A stretch of 64,000 bases of DNA, from NCBI RefSeq assembly GCF_016745505.1, contig NZ_JAERUC010000143.1, forward strand, positions 17,934 through 81,933, in the 5' to 3' direction. The position numbers were made by a program, and so were the translations under genes. This document shows, piece after piece, positions 57,714-64,000 of the stretch. Position 1 is the stretch's first letter, and each line of letters begins with the position of its first letter. The DNA comes from Streptomyces silvae (GTDB taxonomy: Bacteria; Actinomycetota; Actinomycetes; Streptomycetales; Streptomycetaceae). Below the pieces are notes generated by a model, which did not search any database, was not told where the DNA came from, and saw only the letters and a program-made list of their open reading frames with translations.

Positions 57714-60581
57714 CTAGGCGGGAACGATGTTCACCAGCTTCGGCGCCCGCACGATCACCTTGCGGATCCCGGCTCCCCCCAGGGCGGCGACGACGTTCTC
57801 GTCGGCCAGGGCCAGTGCTTCCAGGTCCTCGTCGGAGATCGACGGGGCGATCTCCAGGCGCGCCTTGACCTTGCCCTTGATCTGCACCACACAGGTCACG
57901 GTCTCGTCCACGACGTACGCCGGGTCGGCGACCGGGAAGTCCTGGTGCACGACGGACCCGGTGTGGCCCAGCCTGCGCCACAGCTCCTCCGCCACGTGCG
58001 GCGCCAGCGGTGCGATCAGCAGCACCAGCCGCTCGGCGACCGACCGCGACAGCGGCCCGCCCGCCTTCGTCAGGTGGTTGTTCAGCTCCGTGACCTTGGC
58101 GATCGCGGTGTTGAACCGCATCCCCGCCATGTCCTGGCCGACACCGTCGATGGCCTTGTGCAGCGCCCTCAAGGTGTCCTCGGCGGGCTCCGTGTCCACG
58201 ACGGTGACCTCACCGGTCTCCTCGTCGACGATGTTGCGCCACAGCCGCTGCAGCAGCCGGAACTGACCGACCACGGCCCGGGTGTCCCAGGGACGCGAGA
58301 CGTCCAGCGGGCCCATGGCCATCTCGTACAGCCGCAGGGTGTCCGCGCCGTACTCGCCGCAGATCTCGTCGGGCGTCACGGCGTTCTTCAGGGACTTGCC
58401 CATCTTGCCCAGGACGCGGCTGACCTTCTCGCCGGCGTGGTAGTACGCCCCGTCGCGCTCCTCGACCTCGGTGGCCGGGACCGCGATACCGCGGCTGTCC
58501 CGGTAGACGAAGGCCTGGATCATGCCCTGGTTGTACAGCTTGTGGAACGGCTCGGCGGACGAGATGTGCCCCAGGTCGTGCAGCACCTTCGACCAGAAGC
58601 GGGCGTACAGCAGGTGCAGCACGGCGTGCTCCGCCCCGCCGACGTACAGGTCGACGCCGCCGGTGGGCTGTCCCTCGCGCGGGCCCATCCAGTACTGCTC
58701 GATCTCCGGGTCGACCAGCTTCTGGGAGTTGTTCGGGTCCAGGTAGCGCAGTTCGTACCAGCAGGAACCGGCCCAGTTGGGCATGGTGTTGGTCTCGCGG
58801 CGGTACTTCTTCGGGCCGTCGCCCAGGTCCAGGGTGACGTTGACCCAGTCGGCGTTCCGGGACAGCGGGGTCTCGGGCTGGGTGTCGGCGTCCTCCGGGT
58901 CGAAGGTGCGCGGCGAGTAGTCCTCGACCTCGGGCAGCTCCAGCGGCAGCATCGACTCGGGCAGCGGGTGGGCGATGCCCTCCTCGTCGTACACGATCGG
59001 GAAGGGCTCGCCCCAGTAGCGCTGACGGCTGAACAGCCAGTCGCGCAGCCTGAAGTTGACGGTGCCCTCGCCGACGCCGTGCGCCTGCAGCCACTCGGTG
59101 ATCTTCGCCTTGGCGTCGACGACGCCCAGGCCGTCCAGCGAGATCTCGTCGTTGGCGGAGTTGACCAGCTTCGCCTCGTACGAGGCGAAGGCGTCGTCCC
59201 ACGTGGAGGGGTCGGTCCCACGGTCGTCCGACGGCTGGACGACACAGCGCATCGGCAGCTCGAAGGCGCGCGCGAACGCGAAGTCGCGCGCGTCGTGCGC
59301 CGGTACGGCCATGATCGCGCCGGTGCCGTATCCCATCAGGACGTAGTCGGCGATGAAGACGGGCACCTTCTCGCCGCTGACCGGGTTGGTCGCGTACGCG
59401 CCGGTGAAGACGCCGGTCTTGTCCTTGGCCTCCGCCTGCCGCTCCACGTCGGACTTGGCCGCGGCCTGCTTGCGGTACGCGGTGACGGCCTCGGCCGGGT
59501 TCGCGTGGCCGCCGGTCCACACCGGGTGGGTGCCTTCGGGCCAGGCGGCGGGGATGATCCGCTCGACCAGCTCGTGCTCGGGCGCCAGCACCATGTACGT
59601 CGCGCCGAACAGGGTGTCCTGCCGGGTGGTGAAGACGGTGATGTCACCGGCCCCGTCCACCGGGAAGTCGACGCGCGCGCCCTCGGAACGGCCGATCCAG
59701 TTGCGCTGCTGCAGCTTGATGGCCTCGGGCCAGTCCAGCCCGTCCAGGTCGTCCAGCAGCCGGTCCGCGTAGGCGGTGATGCGCATGTTCCACTGACGCA
59801 GCTTGGCCTTGAAGACCGGGAAGTTGCCGCGCTCGGAGCGGCCGTCGGCCGTGACCTCTTCGTTGGCCAGCACGGTGCCCAGCCCGGGCGACCAGTTGAC
59901 CGGTGCGTCCGAGGCGTACGCCAGGCGGTACTGCCCCAGGATGTCGGCGCGCTCGGCGGCGCTCAGCGCGCCCCACTCGCCGCCGCCGGGGACCGGCCGC
60001 TCACCGCTCTCGAACTGCGCGACCAGTTCGGCGATCGGGCGGGCCCGGTCGGCCTCGGTGTCGTACCAGGAGTTGAAGATCTGCAGGAAGATCCACTGGG
60101 TCCACCGGTAGTACTCCGCGTCGATCGTCGCGAACGAGCGGCGCTTGTCGTGGCCCAGGCCCAGCCGGCGCAGCTGGACCTTCATGTTCTCCATGTTGGC
60201 CTCGGTGGAGGCCCGCGGGTGCGTGCCCGTCTGCACGGCATACTGCTCGGCGGGCAGGCCGAAGGCGTCGAAGCCCAGGGTGTGCAGGACGTTGTGCCCG
60301 GTCATCCGCTGGTGGCGGGCGTAGACGTCGGTGGCGATGTAGCCCAGCGGGTGACCGACATGCAGGCCGGACCCCGAGGGGTACGGGAACATGTCCATGA
60401 TGAACTTCTTCGGCTTGGCGGCCAGCTCCGGGTCGCCTGCCAGGTCACCGGTCGGGTTCGGTGCCTCGTACGTCCCCTCGGCGTCCCAGAAGTCCTGCCA
60501 GCGTGCCTCGATGTCGGCGGCCATCGCTGCCGTATAGCGGTGCGGCGCGGCCACCTCGGCCGCGGTGTTCGTCTCGCTCAT
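57714..60581 (-). CDS. leuS: Leucyl-tRNA synthetase
   Basis: Class I synthetase that charges tRNA-Leu. The 955-residue protein has PYPSGSGLHVGHPLGY (HIGH at about residues 74-77), GFDAFGLPAEQYA, a CP1 editing domain (VFTTRQDTLFGATYMVLAPEH, MAVPAHDARDF) and the KMSKS motif KMGKSLKNAVTPDEI, then anticodon-binding and C-terminal domains. ATG 60581 fits the family start; the upstream ATG nine codons earlier has no support. A leucine leader peptide and an intrinsic attenuator lie upstream. Confidence 0.96.
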   Translation of the reverse strand: MSETNTAAEVAAPHRYTAAMAADIEARWQDFWDAEGTYEAPNPTGDLAGDPELAAKPKKFIMDMFPYPSGSGLHVGHPLGYIATDVYARHQRMTGHNVLHTLGFDAFGLPAEQYAVQTGTHPRASTEANMENMKVQLRRLGLGHDKRRSFATIDAEYYRWTQWIFLQIFNSWYDTEADRARPIAELVAQFESGERPVPGGGEWGALSAAERADILGQYRLAYASDAPVNWSPGLGTVLANEEVTADGRSERGNFPVFKAKLRQWNMRITAYADRLLDDLDGLDWPEAIKLQQRNWIGRSEGARVDFPVDGAGDITVFTTRQDTLFGATYMVLAPEHELVERIIPAAWPEGTHPVWTGGHANPAEAVTAYRKQAAAKSDVERQAEAKDKTGVFTGAYATNPVSGEKVPVFIADYVLMGYGTGAIMAVPAHDARDFAFARAFELPMRCVVQPSDDRGTDPSTWDDAFASYEAKLVNSANDEISLDGLGVVDAKAKITEWLQAHGVGEGTVNFRLRDWLFSRQRYWGEPFPIVYDEEGIAHPLPESMLPLELPEVEDYSPRTFDPEDADTQPETPLSRNADWVNVTLDLGDGPKKYRRETNTMPNWAGSCWYELRYLDPNNSQKLVDPEIEQYWMGPREGQPTGGVDLYVGGAEHAVLHLLYARFWSKVLHDLGHISSAEPFHKLYNQGMIQAFVYRDSRGIAVPATEVEERDGAYYHAGEKVSRVLGKMGKSLKNAVTPDEICGEYGADTLRLYEMAMGPLDVSRPWDTRAVVGQFRLLQRLWRNIVDEETGEVTVVDTEPAEDTLRALHKAIDGVGQDMAGMRFNTAIAKVTELNNHLTKAGGPLSRSVAERLVLLIAPLAPHVAEELWRRLGHTGSVVHQDFPVADPAYVVDETVTCVVQIKGKVKARLEIAPSISDEDLEALALADENVVAALGGAGIRKVIVRAPKLVNIVPA

Positions 60582-60649
60582 GATTCTCAAAGCTCCATCG
60601 ATCGTCATCTGCCGGCGCCCACGTCTACGGACACACGTCTACGGAAACG

Positions 60650-60674
60650 AAAAATCCCCTCGCACAGGAGGGGA
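60650..60674 (-). terminator. leuS transcription attenuator
   Basis: On the minus strand TCCCCTC-CTGTGC-GAGGGGA is followed directly by TTTTT: a seven-base perfect stem plus U tract, a rare textbook intrinsic terminator in this genome. It lies 45 bases after the leader-peptide stop and about 70 bases before leuS. Confidence 0.8.
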
Positions 60675-60687
60675 CGCCGCGCCGAGT

Positions 60688-60712
60688 CCGACCAGGCATT
60701 CTCACCGGTCGG
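60688..60712 (-). promoter_or_regulatory. Hairpin between leuS leader peptide and attenuator
   Basis: CCGACC and GGTCGG arms flank a 13-base loop. In addition the leader end GCCGCGC can pair with GCGCGGC just before the terminator, so alternative structures exist that a stalled ribosome could choose between. Confidence 0.45.
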
Positions 60713-60718
60713 GAATGA

Positions 60719-60757
60719 TCAGCGCGGCTCGCTAAGCAGAAGGCGTACGGCACGCAT
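60719..60757 (-). CDS. leuS leader peptide
   Basis: A 12-codon frame encoding MRAVRLLLSEPR, with three consecutive leucine codons (CTT CTG CTT). It parallels the leuA leader, which also has a leucine run followed by serine. A TACCCT -10 lies six bases before the ATG, so the peptide would be read from the first nucleotide of the transcript. Stalling at leucine codons is expected to favour read-through of the attenuator. Confidence 0.78.
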   Translation of the reverse strand: MRAVRLLLSEPR

Positions 60758-60763
60758 GGCGTC

Positions 60764-60769
60764 AGGGTA
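60764..60769 (-). promoter_or_regulatory. -10 element of the leuS leader transcript
   Basis: TACCCT on the minus strand, six bases before the leader ATG at 60757; fits TANNNT. Confidence 0.5.
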
Positions 60770-60939
60770 CCGCACGGGCCCGGCACCCGGCCCGGCACAT
60801 ACGCGGCCGTGGAGCTCCTGCGGCCCGGCACCTCCACGCCCGGAAGGCACGCGATCCGCGCGAATCTTCCACATGACCCACACACTCCGGGGGTTACTCC
60901 GCGTACTGCCCCCTATCGGGGCAACAGTTCAAACCTCGT

Positions 60940-60966
60940 ACCGGCCGGTAAACGGCGACCTAGCAT
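60940..60966 (+). promoter_or_regulatory. Palindrome and -10 element of the redox module
   Basis: TACCGGCCGGTA (60940-60951) is a perfect 12-base palindrome ending nine bases before TAGCAT (60961-60966), a TANNNT -10. A repressor bound there would cover the -35 and spacer. CGGAG precedes the ATG at 61011 by ten bases. Confidence 0.45.
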
Positions 60967-61010
60967 GCGGCAACGGGACCGCTTTGCCGAGCCATTCGGA
61001 GTCGCCCCCC

Positions 61011-62357
61011 ATGAACCCTCATCGCAGGATCCGTTCGTCTCCCTCCCTGAGTGACGGCCCAGGGATCAGCCGCCCGGTGCAGGGCGGGCTGACCGTCGCG
61101 GCACTGGTGCTCATCCCTCTGCTCGCCGTCGCCGGGAGCGACGGCATGCGTGCCACGTTCGACTTCACCACCGGCGTCCTGACGCTGGTCTCCCTCACCG
61201 CTGCGGTCGCCTGGGGCCTGCTGGCCACCGACCGCGTCTTCCTCTCGACCCGCCAGCGGCTCATCTGCCAGGGCATCCACCGGGCCACCGCGGTCACCTC
61301 ACTCGGCTTCCTCCTGCTGCACGGCACGGTGAAGGTCGCCCTCGGCCACGTCGGACTGCTCGGCGCCCTCATACCGTTCGGCACGGGCGTGAGCGGCACG
61401 GCCGGGCTCATCGGCTTCGGTTCGCTCGCCGGGCTGCTGATGATCATCGCCGCGGCGACCGGGGCCATGCGCAGCGCCTTCGCCACACCGGGCAGGATCG
61501 CCGGCCGCTGGCGCGCACTGCACGCGCTCGCCTACCCGGCCTGGTGCGCCGCCCTGGTGCACGGCCTGTACGCCGGCCGGCAGCCCGCGACCTGGGTCGT
61601 CGTGATGTACATGCTCTGCCTGACGGCGGTGGCCGCGGCACTGGCCCTGCGCCTGCTTCCCGGCCCGGCCAAGCGCCGGCTCACCGATCTGGTGACCGGC
61701 CTGATCGGCGCGGACGTCCCTCCCGCGGCGGATCCGGTCATACGCGCCTCCCCGCTCCCCGGACCCGAGCACGCCCCTCCCCCCGCCGGCCGGGGCCTCC
61801 CGCCCGACGCCCCCGGCTGGGGCGACGAACGCGGCGCACTGGGTACACCGGTCCGCCCCCGGACCCTCTCCGCACCGCCACCGGAAGTCTCCGCCCACGA
61901 CCCGCGGGAGCCACAGACGTACACCCGGCCGCTGTACGGACAGCAGCAGTACGGCTCACCCTCGTACGAACCGTCCCCGTACGAAACGCCCCTGTACGAG
62001 CCCCCGCAGCGCAGCCCGGAGCACGAGGCGCGCAGCCCCGAGTACGAGCCCCCGCCGCGCAGCTCCGAGCGGCTCACCCCGGGCGCGGTTCCGGCCCCGC
62101 CCCCGACGGGCCCACGGCCGGGCATCTCCGCCGCGTACCGTGCCGTCTCCCGGCCCTCCGTGAGGCCTCCGGAGCGCACGGACAGCCGTTGGCCCACTCC
62201 GTCCCCCGCGCCCCCGGCGCAGGCGCTCAGGCCGCCGTACACCCCATCCCCGAGTCCCAGCTCCGTCTCCGGCCAGGAGACCGAGCAGCTGCCGGGACCG
62301 CTCTACCCGCCTCCGGCAGGAGAGCCCTGGCACGCACCGGCAGGAGACCGACCGTGA
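61011..62357 (+). CDS. Ferric-reductase-like di-haem membrane protein with Pro/Tyr-rich tail
   Basis: A 448-residue membrane protein. Residues about 30-225 hold six helices; helix 3 has His90 and His104 (H-x13-H) and helix 5 His171 and His184 (H-x12-H), the bis-haem pattern of ferric reductase and NADPH-oxidase membrane domains. Such proteins move electrons across the membrane. Residues 235-448 are a disordered tail rich in Pro, Tyr, Ser and Arg, with loose YE-P repeats (LYGQQQYGSPSYEP, SPYETPLYEPP). There is no FAD/NAD domain in the chain; the next gene, overlapping by four bases, supplies a flavin and iron-sulfur partner. Confidence 0.85.
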   Translation: MNPHRRIRSSPSLSDGPGISRPVQGGLTVAALVLIPLLAVAGSDGMRATFDFTTGVLTLVSLTAAVAWGLLATDRVFLSTRQRLICQGIHRATAVTSLGFLLLHGTVKVALGHVGLLGALIPFGTGVSGTAGLIGFGSLAGLLMIIAAATGAMRSAFATPGRIAGRWRALHALAYPAWCAALVHGLYAGRQPATWVVVMYMLCLTAVAAALALRLLPGPAKRRLTDLVTGLIGADVPPAADPVIRASPLPGPEHAPPPAGRGLPPDAPGWGDERGALGTPVRPRTLSAPPPEVSAHDPREPQTYTRPLYGQQQYGSPSYEPSPYETPLYEPPQRSPEHEARSPEYEPPPRSSERLTPGAVPAPPPTGPRPGISAAYRAVSRPSVRPPERTDSRWPTPSPAPPAQALRPPYTPSPSPSSVSGQETEQLPGPLYPPPAGEPWHAPAGDRP

Positions 62358-63928
62358 ACGTCCCCCTCCCCGATGTGCCCGAGGTCCGTGTCGTCGGGCT
62401 CCCCCAGCTGACCACCGGCTTCGACCTGGTGGAACGCCTCGACCTCGCCATGCATCTGAAGGTGCACGGCCCGCTCGAGCCGATGACCGGGGAGCGCCTC
62501 GCCGAACTGGCCGAGGCCATCTCCCTGCGCGGCCGGGGCGGCGCGGGCTTCCCCTTCGGGAAGAAGCTCCGCGCCGTGGCGAAGGCCTCCATACGGCGCG
62601 GGGTGCGGCCCGTCGTCGTGATCAACGGCAGTGAGGGCGAGCCCGCCTGCCGCAAGGACACCGTGCTGCTCAACCGCACCCCGCACCTCATCCTCGACGG
62701 GGCACTGCTCGCCGCCGAGGCGCTCGGGGCACGCACCCTGGTCGTGGCGGTCACACGTAACTCCACGGAGATCTCCGTACGGTCCGCCCTCGCCGAACGC
62801 GGCCTGTCCGACCGGCGCGGACAGCATCTCCGCGCCCGGGTGGTGCGTACCCCGGAGCGCATGGTCTCCGGCGAGGCCTCCGCGGTCATCCGGGCCGTGA
62901 ACGGCGGCCCCGCCCTGCCCCCGGGCCGCCGCGAGCGCGCCGCGGAGTCCGGCGTGGGCGGCGCCCCGACCCTCCTGTCCAACGCGGAGACGTACGCACA
63001 GCTGGCGGTCGCCGCACGGCTCGGCTCCCGTCGTTACGGGCACACCGGCCTCCCGGACGAGCCCGGGACGGTCCTGCTCACGGTCTCCGGGGCCGTGGCA
63101 CGCCCGATGGTGATCGAGGTGCCCACCGGAGTGCCCCTGCGTTACGTCCTGCAGCTGGCCGGCGCCCCGCCGCTGCCCCAGGGCGTACTCACCGGCGGCT
63201 ATCACGGCAACTGGATCGACGCGGTCGCCACGCACGACGCCATGGTCTCCAGAGCGTCCCTGGCCGGGGCGGGCGGAGCACTGGGCGCCGGCGCCATCCT
63301 GCCGATCGGGCCGGAGACCTGTCCGATCGGCGAGTCGCTGAGGATCGCGAACTGGCTGGCGGCCGAGACCGCGGGCCAGTGCGGCCCCTGCAAGCTGGGG
63401 CTGCCCGCTGCGGCGGGCGGCCTCTCCGACGTACTGAACGGCGGTGGCCCCGCCGCCCTGGAGGCGCTCGGCGAGGTGACCCAGGCGGTGAAGGGCCGCG
63501 GGGCGTGCAAGCACCCGGACGGCTCCGCCCGCTTCCTGGCCTCCACCCTGTCGGCGTTCACGGACGACCTGGCGGCGCATGTGCTGGACGGCGGCTGCGG
63601 GCGGGAGACGCTCGGGGTGCTGCCGCTGCCGTCCCCCGGCTACGAGGATCTGGAGGAGTCCATCCCGAGCGGCGAGAAGCTGGCGGTGGACTGGACGCTC
63701 TGCCAGGGGCACGGGCTGTGCGCGGACATCGTTCCCGAGCTGATCAGGCTGGGTCCCGACGGCTACCCGGCGCTCGCGGACGCCGCCGTTCCGATGCACC
63801 TGCGGGGCAGGGCCCAGCGTGCCGTGCGACGGTGCCCCGCGCTGGCCCTCCGCATCGAACAGGCACCCGCCGAACGCCCCGCGCTCCCGAGCGCGCAGCG
63901 CAGGGCCCTGGGGAGCGGACGCGGCTGA
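62354..63928 (+). CDS. NuoF-like FMN/SLBB iron-sulfur protein fused to a [3Fe-4S] ferredoxin
   Basis: A 524-residue cytoplasmic redox protein. FMN-site motif LRGRGGAGFPFGKK (about residues 57-70), INGSEGEPACRKD, GGAPTLLSNAETYA and an SLBB domain near VLLTVSGAVARPMVIEVPTG as in complex I subunit NuoF. The NuoF cluster motif is altered: ETAGQCGPCKLG keeps Cys343, Cys346 and later Cys385, but the first cysteine is Ala. A C-terminal ferredoxin has Cys450-x5-Cys456 and Cys494-Pro, a [3Fe-4S] pattern. GTG 62354 overlaps the upstream stop (GTGA) with AGGAG eight bases before. It probably feeds electrons from NAD(P)H to the di-haem membrane partner. Confidence 0.87.
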   Translation: MNVPLPDVPEVRVVGLPQLTTGFDLVERLDLAMHLKVHGPLEPMTGERLAELAEAISLRGRGGAGFPFGKKLRAVAKASIRRGVRPVVVINGSEGEPACRKDTVLLNRTPHLILDGALLAAEALGARTLVVAVTRNSTEISVRSALAERGLSDRRGQHLRARVVRTPERMVSGEASAVIRAVNGGPALPPGRRERAAESGVGGAPTLLSNAETYAQLAVAARLGSRRYGHTGLPDEPGTVLLTVSGAVARPMVIEVPTGVPLRYVLQLAGAPPLPQGVLTGGYHGNWIDAVATHDAMVSRASLAGAGGALGAGAILPIGPETCPIGESLRIANWLAAETAGQCGPCKLGLPAAAGGLSDVLNGGGPAALEALGEVTQAVKGRGACKHPDGSARFLASTLSAFTDDLAAHVLDGGCGRETLGVLPLPSPGYEDLEESIPSGEKLAVDWTLCQGHGLCADIVPELIRLGPDGYPALADAAVPMHLRGRAQRAVRRCPALALRIEQAPAERPALPSAQRRALGSGRG

Positions 63929-63981
63929 CCGGGTCGGACCCACTCGGCGAACCGGGATGTGACGGGCACAACAAGAAGCGG

Positions 63982-64000
63982 GTCATCCGATTCGGATGAC
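63982..64000. promoter_or_regulatory. Perfect inverted repeat at the right edge
   Basis: GTCATCCG-ATT-CGGATGAC, eight-base perfect arms. It could be an operator or the beginning of a terminator; the sequence beyond is not available. Confidence 0.4.

Larger units (their letters stand above)
60582..61010. other. Divergent region between leuS and the ferric-reductase-like gene
   Basis: 429 bases: leftward it holds the leuS leader (promoter, leader peptide, attenuator), rightward a palindrome and -10 element for the gene at 61011. No other gene. Confidence 0.8.

Noticed and set aside
60582..60770. T-box riboswitch before leuS
   Set aside because: No T-box sequence; the region is fully explained by a leader peptide plus attenuator.
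57549..62357. A 1602-codon plus-strand frame covering leuS and the gene at 61011
   Set aside because: Only its last 448 codons are real (from ATG 61011). The earlier part is antisense to leuS.

Overview
The window is about 72% G+C actinobacterial chromosome. Dense short-spaced genes, frequent GTG starts, four-base ATGA/GTGA overlaps, TANNNT promoters placed 6-7 bases before start codons, and the gene order ppdK, dus, glyS, znuACB-zur, uppS, recO, leuA, era, phoH, hrcA-dnaJ, hemW, lepA, rpsT, holA, comEC-comEA, leuS all point to Streptomyces or a very close relative. It is mostly core chromosome. I see no tRNA or rRNA gene, no CRISPR array, no insertion sequence and no intact prophage.

Layout, left to right. 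1-6.1 kb: pyruvate phosphate dikinase (cut by the left edge), tRNA-dihydrouridine synthase, then a divergent helix-turn-helix regulator/MFS exporter pair. 6.1-8.2 kb: two very small proteins and glycyl-tRNA synthetase. 8.4-11.7 kb: the zinc uptake operon znuA-znuC-znuB followed by its repressor zur, with two Zur boxes at the znuA start. 11.7-16.2 kb: uppS, recO, a TerB-like protein and leuA, the last preceded by a leucine leader peptide. 16.3-17.8 kb: a protealysin-like metalloprotease with a putative inhibitor. 17.8-26.3 kb: era with a duplicated 3' end, a cytidine-deaminase-like protein, a second regulator/MFS pair, then mmcQ, a CBS-domain membrane protein, ybeY, phoH and a PfkB kinase. 26.7-34.6 kb: an MFS protein, an adenine-deaminase-type enzyme, rnz, a HIT protein, rsmE, a nitronate monooxygenase, dnaJ and hrcA under a CIRCE operator. 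34.6-44.5 kb: an MBL-fold protein, a DUF3097 protein, a 961-residue receptor-like membrane protein, hemW, a SpoIIE-type phosphatase and a fatty acyl-CoA ligase. 44.8-57.5 kb: lepA, rpsT, holA, a YceI protein, an arylamine N-acetyltransferase, an FMN-binding protein, comEC, comEA, degV and a small membrane protein. 57.7-64 kb: leuS with its own leucine leader peptide and intrinsic attenuator, then a two-gene redox module.

How the parts work together. Zinc import and Zur form a closed regulatory loop. hrcA-dnaJ is a self-repressed heat-shock operon. leuA and leuS both carry leaders that place runs of leucine codons before the structural gene, so leucine synthesis and leucine charging are probably both tuned by leucyl-tRNA supply. 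comEA-comEC make up a DNA-uptake or DNA-handling membrane unit.

Most unusual elements: (1) a di-haem ferric-reductase-like membrane protein translationally coupled to a NuoF-like flavoprotein fused to a [3Fe-4S] ferredoxin (61.0-63.9 kb); (2) the 961-residue protein joining two cytoplasmic regions to an extracellular type-1 periplasmic-binding domain (36.3-39.2 kb); (3) the leuS leader; (4) the duplicated era 3' end; (5) two paralogous regulator/exporter pairs, one of which splits the usual phoH-ybeY-CBS-era cluster; (6) more than a dozen start codons with a promoter -10 element so close that the mRNA should be leaderless.
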